A stretch of DNA of 64,000 bases from NCBI GenBank assembly GCA_044220535.1, contig JBGAQU010000001.1, positions 6,935 to 70,934 on the forward strand, given 5' to 3'. Below the pieces are notes generated by a model, which searched no databases, was not told the DNA's origin, and saw nothing but the letters and a program-made list of their open reading frames with translations. Numbering within the stretch: position 1 is the first letter of the stretch; each line of letters begins with the position of its first letter. Made by a program: the position numbers and the translations under genes. This document shows positions 34,602-43,297 of this stretch, piece by piece. Source of the stretch: JBDHTS01 sp044220535. Lineage in GTDB: Bacteria > Pseudomonadota > Alphaproteobacteria > Micavibrionales > Micavibrionaceae.

Positions 34602-35627
34602 ATGAACCTCTCCCCCATCACACGTCGTCGCATTCATCAGTTTAAGGCCAACAAGCGGGGCTACTATTCCTTATGGATCTTTAGTGTGCTCTTGTTGATC
34701 TGCCTGTTTGCAAATGTGCTGGCCAATGATAAGCCTTTACTGGTGCGCTATGATGGGCGGTTTTATACACCTGTGTTTCATGATTATCCCGAAACCACCT
34801 TTGGCGGGGAATTTGAGACGGCGGCGGATTACCGCGACCCCTATGCGAAAAAGCTGATCGAGGATAAGGGCTGGATGATCTGGCCGCCGGTGAAGTTTTC
34901 GTGGAAGACAATCAATTACGATTTGCCGACTCCTGCCCCGTCCGCGCCGACGAAAGACAACTGGCTGGGGACGGACGATCAGGGGCGTGATGTGCTGGCG
35001 CGGATTATTTACGGGTTCCGGATTTCGGTTTTGTTCGGCCTGACGCTAACGGCTCTAAGCTCTGCCATTGGCATTTTTGCGGGCGCGGTGCAGGGTTATT
35101 ACGGCGGCACGCTGGACCTTGTGATGCAGCGTTTCCTGGAAATCTGGCAGTCCATGCCCAGCCTGTATATCCTGATTATCTTCGCGTCGATGTTCGTGCC
35201 GGGGTTCTGGACCCTGCTGCTGATCCTTCTGCTGTTTTCATGGACGCATCTGGTGGATCTGGTGCGGGCGGAATTCCTGCGCACGCGGAATTTCGATTAT
35301 GTGCGGGCGGCGGGCGCGCTTGGCGTATCCAACATGAAAATCATCCTGCGCCATGTCCTGCCCAACGCCACGGTGGCGACGGTGACGATGATGCCGTTTA
35401 TCCTGACCGGCTCCATCACCGCTCTGACCGCGCTGGATTTCCTCGGCCTCGGCATGCCACCGGGATCGGCATCGCTCGGCGAATTGCTGAAACAGGGAAA
35501 AGATAATCTGCAGGCGCCATGGCTGGGTTTTACGGCGTTTATCGTGCTGGGTACAACCCTGACGCTTTTGACCTTTATCGGTGAAGCGGTGCGCGATGCC
35601 TTCGATCCGCGGAAAAATAAAATATGA
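34602..35627 (+). CDS. yejE: Peptide ABC transporter permease YejE
   Basis: YejE is the second permease of the Yej importer. The 341-residue protein has an N-terminal helix after a basic segment (RRRIHQFKANKRGYYSLWIF), the YejE-type periplasmic loop rich in Tyr and Asp, WLGTDDQGRDVLARIIYGFRIS, and the EAA loop (DYVRAAGALGVSNMKIILRHVLPNA). The open frame extends 21 codons upstream into the preceding gene; the ATG at 34602 fits the family N-terminus. The end overlaps the next gene by 4 bp. Confidence 0.95.
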   Translation: MNLSPITRRRIHQFKANKRGYYSLWIFSVLLLICLFANVLANDKPLLVRYDGRFYTPVFHDYPETTFGGEFETAADYRDPYAKKLIEDKGWMIWPPVKFSWKTINYDLPTPAPSAPTKDNWLGTDDQGRDVLARIIYGFRISVLFGLTLTALSSAIGIFAGAVQGYYGGTLDLVMQRFLEIWQSMPSLYILIIFASMFVPGFWTLLLILLLFSWTHLVDLVRAEFLRTRNFDYVRAAGALGVSNMKIILRHVLPNATVATVTMMPFILTGSITALTALDFLGLGMPPGSASLGELLKQGKDNLQAPWLGFTAFIVLGTTLTLLTFIGEAVRDAFDPRKNKI

Positions 35628-35980
35628 TCTTTACCGATTTTGAACGTCGCTCAGAGCCTGTTTTGCCGCGCCACCTGTTCCTATCGCGGCTGGCACGCTG
35701 CCTTATCTACTTATTGATAATGATTGCCATTTCATTGCTGGTTGGCGTGGCGGGCTATCATTTCCTTGAAGACATAGATTGGCTTGATGCACTTCTCAAT
35801 GCCTCCATGATCCTCGGCGGCATGGGGCCGGTCGATACACTGCACACCGCTGGCGGAAAGCTGTTCGCCAGTGTGTATGCGATTTACAGCGGCCTGTTCC
35901 TGATTGCCTCAACCGGCATGCTGCTGGCCCCCGTCTTCCATCGCGTTCTGCACAAGTTTCATGCAGAGACGAAGGATTGA
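35624..35980 (+). CDS. Two-helix membrane protein, ion-channel-like
   Basis: This 118-residue protein has two membrane helices (about residues 27-47 and 84-104) flanking a re-entrant-looking segment (WLDALLNASMILGGMGPVD). This is the layout of two-helix potassium channels, but the selectivity filter TVGYG is absent and LGGMGPV takes its place. It should be read as channel-like only. The start overlaps the yejE stop by 4 bp (ATGA), so it is part of the yej transcript. Confidence 0.65.
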   Translation: MIFTDFERRSEPVLPRHLFLSRLARCLIYLLIMIAISLLVGVAGYHFLEDIDWLDALLNASMILGGMGPVDTLHTAGGKLFASVYAIYSGLFLIASTGMLLAPVFHRVLHKFHAETKD

Positions 35981-36001
35981 ACTATTCATGAGCCATATGA
36001 T

Positions 36002-36286
36002 TTAGCCGGGGTTTGGTGCAGGATTGGCTGTTGCCTTGGCCAGTTCAGGATGGCTGGCGACATAATCTTCAAATAACCGGACAATTTTTTGATTTTTTGA
36101 TTGCCGGGCGCGTTCCAGCGGAGACGTGCCGAAGCCAGACGATTGATCCAACGGATTTGCGCCATGATTCAATAGAACTTTGGCTGTTTCGAAGCCGTTG
36201 TTCTGAGCTGTTACAAATAGCGCTACGTTCAATTCTTCGCCCAGATCACCTTTCAATTCAATGCCATCACCAAATACCATGCCCAC
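36002..36286 (-). pseudogene. Ankyrin-repeat protein, 5'-truncated fragment
   Basis: The frame encodes about two ankyrin repeats (NVALFVTAQNNGFETAKVLLNHGANPLDQ and SPLERARQSKNQKIVRLFEDY). Ankyrin-like sequence continues upstream without a start codon (AIIHASFENHADIVGMVF) until a stop at 36344. A GTG at 36286 would be the first start, inside a repeat. The gene has therefore probably lost its 5' end or has a frameshift. No signal peptide remains. It is convergent with the channel-like gene. Confidence 0.6.
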
Positions 36287-36510
36287 GATATCGGCGTGGT
36301 TCTCAAAGGATGCATGAATGATTGCGCCTGGATCGGAATCGGATCAGCCCACGCCGCGATTGAAGGGCTTGGCTTTATCGTTACGTTATCGCATCGCAGG
36401 CCTTGCATGCATGGATGAACTATCCGCCGGACTATTTTATTTTCGCAGATATTTTCTCGGATAATCTCTCGCTGCTTCTATGCTGGAAAAAAACGCCGAC
36501 CAAGGCGTAC
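36287..36510. other. Intergenic remnant region
   Basis: This stretch separates the ankyrin fragment from the I78 inhibitor gene. It holds short ankyrin-like coding remnants on the reverse strand broken by stops at about 36344 and further up, consistent with a decayed gene. The forward reading frame here overlaps the inhibitor gene on the other strand and has no ribosome-binding site, so it is not counted. Confidence 0.45.
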
Positions 36511-36897
36511 TTAACCGCAATATATATCAATTACGATTCCATTATTATCAACGACGATATTAACGCGCCCGTTTACATACATAAAATCTACGGGCGCATG
36601 TCCATTCAGGACGCGGTAATTCGCCGGCATCTTCGCGGACTGTTCCGGCGTTATCTTACGGCCGAGCCATTCTTTATCAATAGTGCAGGCTGGGTCGACA
36701 ATGGCCTGATCCTCCTGCCCCACTGAATCAGCGGATGGAGGCACAGGTGATTGCTGTGTTTGTGCTGGAACCGGGACCGCACCCGGCGGAATATTCCGAT
36801 TCTCAATAGCTATATTATCATTCGGCAATGAATCAGCAAAAACAGCATGGGAACCCAAGATAAAAACCAGCCATGCCAAAACAAAAAAACGAAGCAT
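36511..36897 (-). CDS. Secreted I78-family peptidase inhibitor-like protein
   Basis: The product has a signal peptide (MLRFFVLAWLVFILGSHAVFA), a Pro/Ser/Gln-rich linker and a C-terminal inhibitor I78-like domain: the first Cys in PACTIDKEWLG, then YRVLNGHAPVDFMYVNGRVNIVVDN, and the final Cys in IDIYCG. I78 proteins inhibit serine peptidases in the periplasm or outside. An ATG 5 codons earlier (36912) is possible, but only the inner ATG has an AAAGG site. A second, more typical I78 gene is at 58.7 kb. Confidence 0.75.
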   Translation of the reverse strand: MLRFFVLAWLVFILGSHAVFADSLPNDNIAIENRNIPPGAVPVPAQTQQSPVPPSADSVGQEDQAIVDPACTIDKEWLGRKITPEQSAKMPANYRVLNGHAPVDFMYVNGRVNIVVDNNGIVIDIYCG

Positions 36898-36980
36898 ATA
36901 TTGACCTTTCATAAGGATAATGACTTTAATTATACATTATATGGTCTTTTTGCCTTTCTGCCAAAAATGGAGCTTTTTGT

Positions 36981-38177
36981 ATGCCTGTCCTGAACCGCGC
37001 AGCCGATATGAAAGACGAAATGGCCGAATGGCGGCGGGAATTGCATCAGAACCCGCAGACCAGTTATGAGGAGGAATTTGCCTCTGCTTTCGTCGCCAAA
37101 AAACTGACTGAATGGGGCATTCCTTTTAAAAAAGGTATTGCGAAAACGGGTATTGTCGCGACCATCACCGGGCAGAAATCCAGCTCAGGAAAGACCATTG
37201 GCCTGCGCGCGGATATGGATGCGCTGGATATCGAGGAAAAATCCGGCCAGCCCTGGGCATCGAAAAACCCCGGCAAGATGCATGCCTGCGGCCATGACGG
37301 GCATACGGCGACCCTGCTGGGCGCGGCAAAATACCTGGCCGAGACGCGCAATTTCGACGGCACGGTTTATCTGGTTTTCCAGCCGGCGGAGGAAGGCGGC
37401 GGCGGCGCGCACAAGATGATCGAGGAAGGGCTGTTCAAGGATTTCCCCTGCGATTATATGTTCGGCCTGCATAACTGGCCCGGCCTGCCGCTGGGCAAGG
37501 CGGCGACGCGCTCCGGCCCGTTGCTGGCCTCCGTGGACGGGTTTGATATCAAAATTACCGGCAATGGCGGTCATGCCGCCATGCCGCATGCGACGACCGA
37601 CCCGCTGATCGTCGCCGCGCATCTGGTGACGGCGCTGCAGACCATTGTCAGCCGAAATGTCGACCCCATCGCCACGGCGGTTTTGAGCGTCACCAACATC
37701 AGCGCGGGAACGGGCGCGTTCAATATTATCGGCGATACTGCGACCATGACCGGCACGGTGCGGACGTTCGACAACACGCTGCGCCAGTCCATCAAGGACC
37801 GCATGGAAAAAATGGGACAGTCCATCTGCGCGGCGTTCGGCGCGACATTTCATATGGATTATGAATTCGGCAATGACGCCACCGTCAATTCCGCCGACGG
37901 CGCGGCCATGGCCGTACGGGCGGCGGCCCATGTGCTGGGTGACGCCAATGTCGAGGCCGATTGCCCGCCGACCATGGGCGGGGAAGATTTCGGGGCTTAC
38001 CTGAATGAACATCCCGGCGCGTTTATTTTCATCGGCCAGGGCATGGAAAAGGACAAAAACAGCCCGCATAACCGCGGCCTGCATAACCCATATTATGACT
38101 TTAACGATGAAACATTGCCCATCGGGGTCAGTTTCTTCTCAAAGCTTGTGGAAGATACGCTGCCTTTGGCGAAATAA
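36981..38177 (+). CDS. M20-family amidohydrolase (HipO-like)
   Basis: This is a zinc-dependent N-acyl amino acid amidohydrolase or carboxypeptidase of the M20D group (hippurate hydrolase, IAA-amino acid hydrolase relatives). The 398-residue protein has RADMDALDI, the metal-site HACGHDGHTA, FQPAEEGGGGA with the catalytic Glu pair, LHNWP, GHAAMPH and the late PTMGGEDFG and PHNRGLHNPYYDFND segments. There is no signal peptide, so it is cytoplasmic. Its closeness to the Yej peptide importer fits a role in using imported peptides, as inference. Confidence 0.93.
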   Translation: MPVLNRAADMKDEMAEWRRELHQNPQTSYEEEFASAFVAKKLTEWGIPFKKGIAKTGIVATITGQKSSSGKTIGLRADMDALDIEEKSGQPWASKNPGKMHACGHDGHTATLLGAAKYLAETRNFDGTVYLVFQPAEEGGGGAHKMIEEGLFKDFPCDYMFGLHNWPGLPLGKAATRSGPLLASVDGFDIKITGNGGHAAMPHATTDPLIVAAHLVTALQTIVSRNVDPIATAVLSVTNISAGTGAFNIIGDTATMTGTVRTFDNTLRQSIKDRMEKMGQSICAAFGATFHMDYEFGNDATVNSADGAAMAVRAAAHVLGDANVEADCPPTMGGEDFGAYLNEHPGAFIFIGQGMEKDKNSPHNRGLHNPYYDFNDETLPIGVSFFSKLVEDTLPLAK

Positions 38178-38278
38178 TTATTTCGCCCGATTGCCAAGCG
38201 ATGCGGATCAATTATGATCGTTCGCGCGTTAGGGATACAGATTCACGCTTTTTTACTTTTACCAAGGGAGCCATTCTA

Positions 38279-38785
38279 ATGAAACATGCACTTTTACTGG
38301 GCGCGGCTGTCGCCGCCCTTCTGATCGCCGGTGGCACAGCCCGTGCCGCCGAGGTTTCGACCACGACCACAACAACCACCAAAGCGGTTAAAAGCGTGGG
38401 CGTACCAGGCGCGACCGTGACCATTCCGGGCAGCGCAGCGACGGCTGTTACCGTCGATGACGGCACCGATGTCGCCATTCCTACCGATGAAGATGGCGCA
38501 GCCGTTTCCACTGAAGGCACGGTCAGCACCACGACCACCACGCATGACGTCGAAACCGTAACCAGCGTCAAAGGCGACGAGCCGCCGCCGGTTGACCCGA
38601 GCATCCCGGCAAAACAGCCTGAAAACAAAAAGAAAAGCGAAGACCATGCCGGAACAGGTAAGGACGAAGCAACGACAGCTGGCGATAAAGCCGCAAAGTC
38701 AGACGTACCGCTGGAAGATTCAACCATCCCGAAAGACCCTTCAGTCAAGGTTGAACAAAAAGAAGGCGTTGTCGTCGTTCACTAA
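38279..38785 (+). CDS. Secreted Thr/Val-rich hypothetical protein
   Basis: The product has a signal peptide (MKHALLLGAAVAALLIAGGTARA, cleaved before AE) and a 145-residue mature part rich in Thr, Val, Asp and Lys. It contains two TTTTT-type runs and ends GVVVVH. No domain is recognised; it looks like a disordered envelope or extracellular protein. The frame extends 26 codons upstream, but the AAGGGA site and signal peptide fix the ATG. A terminator follows directly. Confidence 0.75.
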   Translation: MKHALLLGAAVAALLIAGGTARAAEVSTTTTTTTKAVKSVGVPGATVTIPGSAATAVTVDDGTDVAIPTDEDGAAVSTEGTVSTTTTTHDVETVTSVKGDEPPPVDPSIPAKQPENKKKSEDHAGTGKDEATTAGDKAAKSDVPLEDSTIPKDPSVKVEQKEGVVVVH

Positions 38786-38805
38786 AATACATGCAATGCA
38801 TGCAA

Positions 38806-38832
38806 AAGCGGCCCATCCGGGCCGCTTTTTTT
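38806..38832 (+). terminator. Rho-independent terminator
   Basis: AAGCGGCCC-ATCC-GGGCCGCTT followed by a T run, 21 bp after the preceding stop codon. Confidence 0.9.
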
Positions 38833-38896
38833 ATGAACTTTCCATGCGACACGGGCGTTATCGTACTGAAACATCAATATTCAGGAGGGCTTACCC

Positions 38897-39847
38897 ATGT
38901 CCGCTCGTATAAAAGTTTTAACGCTTCTTACCACATGCGCCATTGCAGCGCTTGTCCCATCCATCGCGCATAGTGAAAATAAGGGTAGTGGATCAGGAAG
39001 TTCCGCGAGCGCGTCTTCAGGCGCGTCCGGCAATGTATCGTCCAATCAAGGCGGCGGTGGCGCTGGCAATACAGGGTCCTCATCGCCGACACAGTCCGGC
39101 CAGGCAACGCCGACCTCGGCTCAGACTTCTGGAACCAATGTCAGGAATACAGCCAACACCAATACAACCGGTGGCGGCAGCTCGTTTAATTCCAGCACCA
39201 TTGTGAACGGCACCAACAGCAATACGACCAACCGCACCACGGCTGGAAGCAATAACATCACGACCAATGGCGCGGGCCTTGATACGACAGTTTCGGTTGG
39301 GGGAGCGACGACGAATACATCCATCAATGCCAACAGCGGCCTGCCCCTTAGCCCGATTGCAGGTACGGCTTCAACAGGTGGAACCACCGCCCCGGCAGGT
39401 GCATCAACAGTGAACGGTGTTCAAACATCAGGGTCAGCCGTCGCCCGCGATACAGTGACAAGCAATACGGCGAACGCCCATTTCTCGTTCGCCGGGTTCA
39501 GCCAGTTCGATACAAACCATGATGGCAACATCAGCAATGATGAATTCAGCAGGAGCAGCTATGCATCCGGCGACGTCAACAAAGATGGCGTGATCGACAG
39601 CACGGAATGGACGAATTATAGCGGCTTCCTGGGCAGGCCGTTCCAGACGCAATTTACCGCCACGAACAATGCGCGCCTGACCCAAAGTGATTATTCCCGC
39701 ATCCTGAATGACTCGGGTTTCTATAGAAACTTTGATACCAACACGGACGGCAAAATCAGTGAGGCGGAATATCTGCGTGGCATCAACCGTTATGATTTGA
39801 ACAAGCCTGGTATGGGTACGTTGAATACGCGTATCAATACGCAGTAA
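38897..39847 (+). CDS. Secreted Gly/Ser/Thr/Asn-rich protein with EF-hands
   Basis: The 316-residue product has a signal peptide (MSARIKVLTLLTTCAIAALVPSIAHS) and about 165 residues of low-complexity Gly/Ser/Asn/Thr. A calcium-binding C-terminal domain follows with EF-hand loops DTNHDGNISNDEF, DVNKDGVIDSTEW and DTNTDGKISEAEY. It is probably secreted or surface-exposed and calcium-stabilised. A strong AGGAGGG site lies ahead of the ATG. It is flanked by terminators on both sides, so it is its own transcription unit. Confidence 0.85.
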   Translation: MSARIKVLTLLTTCAIAALVPSIAHSENKGSGSGSSASASSGASGNVSSNQGGGGAGNTGSSSPTQSGQATPTSAQTSGTNVRNTANTNTTGGGSSFNSSTIVNGTNSNTTNRTTAGSNNITTNGAGLDTTVSVGGATTNTSINANSGLPLSPIAGTASTGGTTAPAGASTVNGVQTSGSAVARDTVTSNTANAHFSFAGFSQFDTNHDGNISNDEFSRSSYASGDVNKDGVIDSTEWTNYSGFLGRPFQTQFTATNNARLTQSDYSRILNDSGFYRNFDTNTDGKISEAEYLRGINRYDLNKPGMGTLNTRINTQ

Positions 39848-39852
39848 TTTAA

Positions 39853-39880
39853 GAAAGAAGCGCCCCGCGGGGCGCTTCTT
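39853..39880 (+). terminator. Rho-independent terminator
   Basis: AAGAAGCGCCCC-GCGGGGCGCTTCTT followed by T-rich sequence forms a strong GC-rich hairpin directly after the EF-hand protein gene. Confidence 0.88.
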
Positions 39881-39911
39881 TGTATTTTTTGTTTCCTAAT
39901 TCATTATCACC

Positions 39912-39937
39912 GTCATCCCGGCCTTCGCCGGGATGAC
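39912..39937. repeat. Dispersed repeat, family A, single palindrome
   Basis: GTCATCCCGG-CCTTCG-CCGGGATGAC is a solo copy of the hairpin arm seen in pairs at 16691 and 30256. It lies between two convergent genes and may act as a bidirectional terminator. Confidence 0.85.
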
Positions 39938-39964
39938 AACTTTGATTGACCTTGATGAAAAATA

Positions 39965-40534
39965 TTAAGCCGTCGTATTCACATTACTGCCACGGGTGGC
40001 ATTGGCTTTTGCGTTTTTCAGCATATCATCGGAAGAAATAACGTCCCCCGATGCGGCGCCTGTGCCGGTTTTTTTATCTGTCGGTGCAATCCAGTCATCA
40101 ACCTGTTTTCCATCCGCACGATCTTTCGCGCGTTGAAGCAGTTGTGTACTGTTCGGAATACTTTCCTCTAATGCTTTCTTAGCGTTGGCATCGTCCAGCT
40201 CTTTCTGCTTGGCCGCAGCTTCATCCTGAGATTTTTTCAGTTTCGCCTGTTGCTTGCCGACCAGTTCATTGACTTCCTTGGTCAGGGAGTCGATGACGCC
40301 GCCGCTGGGGTCGAGGCCCGGCAGGGTCGAATAGGTATTGATCTGGCTTTTCAGTTGAGCAACCTTCGCGCGGAGATAAATCTCACTGTCGAAGAAGGAT
40401 TCTTTTTTTTCACCCGTGGACGTGGTCGTTGCCGCCGCGCTTTGCTTAAGCTGCTGCTGAACGGGGCTCAGAGTATCTGGGCCCACGATGCTGGACGACA
40501 CTACTGTGCCTGATGTGACGGATCCTATCGCCAT
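39965..40534 (-). CDS. Coiled-coil hypothetical protein behind a CtrA box
   Basis: The 189-residue product has a Ser/Thr/Val-rich N-terminus (MAIGSVTSGTVVSSSIVGPD), a long charged helix (about residues 80-130, rich in Lys, Gln and Glu) and a polar tail. There is no signal peptide. It is unrecognised. The N-terminus looks like that of exported flagellar or motility accessory proteins, but that is only an impression. An exact CtrA box lies 46 bp ahead of the start, which places it in the probable CtrA regulon. It is convergent with the EF-hand gene. Confidence 0.75.
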   Translation of the reverse strand: MAIGSVTSGTVVSSSIVGPDTLSPVQQQLKQSAAATTTSTGEKKESFFDSEIYLRAKVAQLKSQINTYSTLPGLDPSGGVIDSLTKEVNELVGKQQAKLKKSQDEAAAKQKELDDANAKKALEESIPNSTQLLQRAKDRADGKQVDDWIAPTDKKTGTGAASGDVISSDDMLKNAKANATRGSNVNTTA

Positions 40535-40580
40535 AGTTTTATTATACTACAGGTGCTTGCGATTGAAAAGTTCTCAAGTA

Positions 40581-40595
40581 TTAACAAGGCGTTAA
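40581..40595. promoter_or_regulatory. Exact CtrA box (TTAA-N7-TTAA)
   Basis: TTAACAAGGCGTTAA matches the CtrA consensus exactly, in the 67-bp gap upstream of the reverse-strand coiled-coil gene. Confidence 0.65.
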
Positions 40596-40601
40596 CAGAT
40601 T

Positions 40602-41243
40602 TTAGTTCATCGCGACGGATTCCGCCGCAAGGTCAATGGCATAGAGCATGTTGACCGTGCCCTGCATCACGCCTTTTTCCTGAGTTTTGATATAATCCGT
40701 AGCCTCCAGGAACCCGGCCCCGGCCCGCACGAAACTGCCCGCATCGTCATTTGTAATCGGCCCCAGCGCCAAAGCAGGGATCTGCGTCCGCACCGACCAC
40801 CATTCAAACAGGTGAACCGGCGGCAGGGCGTGACCGTGCAGGCCGAACGCCACATAATCCGCCTTCAGGGCTAGGGCCTGCTCCGCTTTTTCTTTATCGA
40901 TGCCGCAGACCAACCCAATGATCTTGTCCTCCCCCAGCCCGCGCCGCGCTTCTTCAAACTTCACGGCGTCGTCCAGCAGGACGCCGTCGGCATCCAGTTC
41001 GGCGGCACGAATATAATCGCCGCGGACAATCGCCACCATGCCTTCCATTTTAGCCAACTGGACTAAGGCAGCGGCCTCTTCCTTCCGGTCATGATCTGTT
41101 ATTTCGATAACGTGCATATTCTTTTCATACTCGGACCGGTTGATGACAAAAGCCGCCTGGCGCATCAGCGTCAGATTGGCGTCCATCTCAGCCCCGGCAT
41201 CGATCCGGATATAGAGCCCGCAGGGAATTGAACCTTTTTTCAT
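40602..41243 (-). CDS. Thiamine-phosphate synthase-like TIM-barrel protein
   Basis: The 213-residue protein has the ThiE/TenI fold pattern: YIRIDAG strand, AAALVQLAKMEGMVAIVRGDYIRAAELDADGVLLDD (the ADG-V-L segment), KIIGLVCG, ADYVAFG and IPALALGPITNDDAGSFVRAGAGFLE. Typical thiamine synthases have HLGQ and GPxFxTxTK motifs, which are degraded here, so it may have another role. No other thiamine genes are nearby. It is divergent from yejF with about 45 bp between. Confidence 0.75.
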   Translation of the reverse strand: MKKGSIPCGLYIRIDAGAEMDANLTLMRQAAFVINRSEYEKNMHVIEITDHDRKEEAAALVQLAKMEGMVAIVRGDYIRAAELDADGVLLDDAVKFEEARRGLGEDKIIGLVCGIDKEKAEQALALKADYVAFGLHGHALPPVHLFEWWSVRTQIPALALGPITNDDAGSFVRAGAGFLEATDYIKTQEKGVMQGTVNMLYAIDLAAESVAMN

Positions 41244-41288
41244 CGCTTTGGCCTTTCGTGTTGGCTTAACTATGCTTAAAGTGGACGG

Positions 41289-42917
41289 ATGATCAAGGCT
41301 GAACCGCTTTTAAATGTCCGTAATCTTTCCGTCACCTTCCGCACGCCGGGCGGCACGGTGGATGCTGTTAAAAACGTCAGTTTCAGCGTGGACAAGGGCG
41401 AGACCGTGGCCCTGGTCGGTGAAAGCGGGTCGGGAAAATCAGTGACCGCCCTTTCGATCATGCAGCTTCTTCCCTATCCCACGGCAGGTCATGCGGCGGA
41501 ATCCTCTATAAAATTCGACGGGCAGGAACTGGTGAACGCGCCGGGAACGCTGATGCGCTCCATCCGTGGCCGCCGCATCGGCATGGTGTTTCAGGAGCCG
41601 CTGACCGCACTGAACCCGCTTCATACCATTGAACGGCAGATCGGCGAGACGCTGCGCCTGCATCAGGGCATGCCGAAGCCGCAGGCCCGCGTGCGGGTGC
41701 TTGAACTGCTCGACCTTGTCGGTTTGCCCATGCTGAAAGACCGGCTGAACGCCTATCCGCATGAACTGTCCGGCGGGCAGCGGCAGCGGGTGATGATCGC
41801 GATGGCGCTTGCCAACAATCCCGACATGCTGATCGCCGACGAACCCACCACGGCGCTGGACGTCACGGTGCAGGCGCAAATCCTAGACCTGTTGAAATCG
41901 CTGAAGGAGCGCCTGAACATGGCGCTGCTGATCATCACGCATGACCTGACCATTGTCGAGAAAATGGCCGACCGCGTCTGCGTGATGAAAAACGGGGAGA
42001 TTGTAGAGCAGAAGGACACAGCTGCTTTATTCGCGCATCCCGAACACAGCTATACCCAGATGCTTCTGGCCGCGCAGCCGAAAGGCCAGGCCGTGGCGCA
42101 GAACGACAATGCGCCAATTATCCTGACAGGCGAACATATCAAAGTCTGGTTCCCGAAAGGCCGCACTTTCTTCGGCAAGGCGCGTGACCATGTCCGCGCC
42201 GTCGATGATGTCTCCATCACCTGCCGCAAGGGGCAGACCTTGGGGATTGTCGGTGAAAGCGGTTCAGGCAAGTCGACGCTTGGCTACGCCCTGCTCCGCC
42301 TCACCACTCTGACGGAAGGAAAGATCGTTTTTAACGGGCAGGATATTTCCACCCTCGACCGCAATGAGATGCGCCCCCTGCGCCGTCAGATGCAGATCGT
42401 GTTCCAGGATCCGTTCGGCAGCCTGTCCCCGCGCATGAGTGTCGCGAAGATCATCGCCGAGGGGCTGGAGGTGCATGACAAGGGATCATCCGCGTCCGAG
42501 CGCGAAGATAAAGTGATTGCCGCCCTGCGTGATGTCGGCCTGAACCCGGACAGCCGTCACCGCTACCCGCATGAATTCTCTGGCGGCCAGCGCCAGCGCG
42601 TCGCCATCGCCCGCGCCATGGTGCTGCAGCCCGAACTGCTGGTGCTGGACGAACCGACCTCCGCCCTGGATGTTTCGGTGCAGGCGCAGATCGTTGATTT
42701 GCTCCGGGCTTTGCAGGAAAAATACGGCCTGTCCTATATCTTCATCAGCCACGATTTGCGGGTCGTCCGGGCCATGGCGCATGACCTTATCGTGATGAAA
42801 GCCGGGAAAATTGTCGAAAAAGGCCCAGCGGCACTTATTTTCGATAACCCAAAAGAGGATTATACCAAGGCCCTGCTGGATGCAGCTTTGAAGCTGAAAG
42901 CCAGAAAAGCCGTATAA
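41289..42917 (+). CDS. yejF: Peptide ABC transporter ATP-binding protein YejF (two NBDs)
   Basis: YejF is the fused double ATPase of the Yej importer. The 542-residue protein has two complete nucleotide-binding domains. NBD1 has Walker A GESGSGKS, signature LSGGQRQR and Walker B LIADEP; NBD2 has Walker A GESGSGKST, FSGGQRQR and LVLDEP, each followed by an H-loop His. It lies 5.7 kb after yejE with unrelated genes in between, so the transporter genes are dispersed here although all are on the forward strand. Confidence 0.94.
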   Translation: MIKAEPLLNVRNLSVTFRTPGGTVDAVKNVSFSVDKGETVALVGESGSGKSVTALSIMQLLPYPTAGHAAESSIKFDGQELVNAPGTLMRSIRGRRIGMVFQEPLTALNPLHTIERQIGETLRLHQGMPKPQARVRVLELLDLVGLPMLKDRLNAYPHELSGGQRQRVMIAMALANNPDMLIADEPTTALDVTVQAQILDLLKSLKERLNMALLIITHDLTIVEKMADRVCVMKNGEIVEQKDTAALFAHPEHSYTQMLLAAQPKGQAVAQNDNAPIILTGEHIKVWFPKGRTFFGKARDHVRAVDDVSITCRKGQTLGIVGESGSGKSTLGYALLRLTTLTEGKIVFNGQDISTLDRNEMRPLRRQMQIVFQDPFGSLSPRMSVAKIIAEGLEVHDKGSSASEREDKVIAALRDVGLNPDSRHRYPHEFSGGQRQRVAIARAMVLQPELLVLDEPTSALDVSVQAQIVDLLRALQEKYGLSYIFISHDLRVVRAMAHDLIVMKAGKIVEKGPAALIFDNPKEDYTKALLDAALKLKARKAV

Positions 42918-43043
42918 ATGGGGCCTTTGGCCCGGCACAGCGTATAATTTCCTTGCCTAACACCTTGTGCCCATGTATCAATCCCCTCAACTAACGCTGC
43001 CTTCATTGGGCAAATCCGTTATTAGAAAGACAGGTGAATACGA

Positions 43044-43247
43044 ATGGTTAGCGTTAACGTTAGAGATAATAACGTCGATCAGGCTTTGAAAGTCCTGAAG
43101 AAAAAAATGCAGCGCGAAGGTATCTTCCGCGAAATGAAACTGCGACGCGACTTTGAAAAGCCGTCGCAAAAGAAAAAGCGCGAGGCTGCTGAAGCCGTCC
43201 GCCGCTGGCGTAAACTGGAGCGCACAAAGCGCGACAGAGAAGGCTAG
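43044..43247 (+). CDS. rpsU: 30S ribosomal protein S21
   Basis: S21 is a small basic protein of the ribosomal small subunit, near the anti-Shine-Dalgarno region. The 67-residue product (MVSVNVRDNNVDQALKVLKKKMQREGIF through RRWRKLERTKR) matches the alphaproteobacterial form and length. An AGGTG site precedes the ATG and a clear terminator follows. Confidence 0.97.
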   Translation: MVSVNVRDNNVDQALKVLKKKMQREGIFREMKLRRDFEKPSQKKKREAAEAVRRWRKLERTKRDREG

Positions 43248-43262
43248 ATCTTCGAAGAATTA

Positions 43263-43290
43263 AAAACCGCCCTTAGGGGCGGTTTTTTAG
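43263..43290 (+). terminator. Rho-independent terminator of rpsU
   Basis: AAACCGCCC-TTA-GGGGCGGTTTTTT hairpin plus U-tract, 15 bp after the rpsU stop. Confidence 0.92.
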
Positions 43291-43297
43291 TTTATTT

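Noticed and set aside
36403..36726. Forward reading frame of 107 codons
   Set aside because: It overlaps the I78 inhibitor gene on the other strand, which has a signal peptide and ribosome-binding site; the forward frame has neither.
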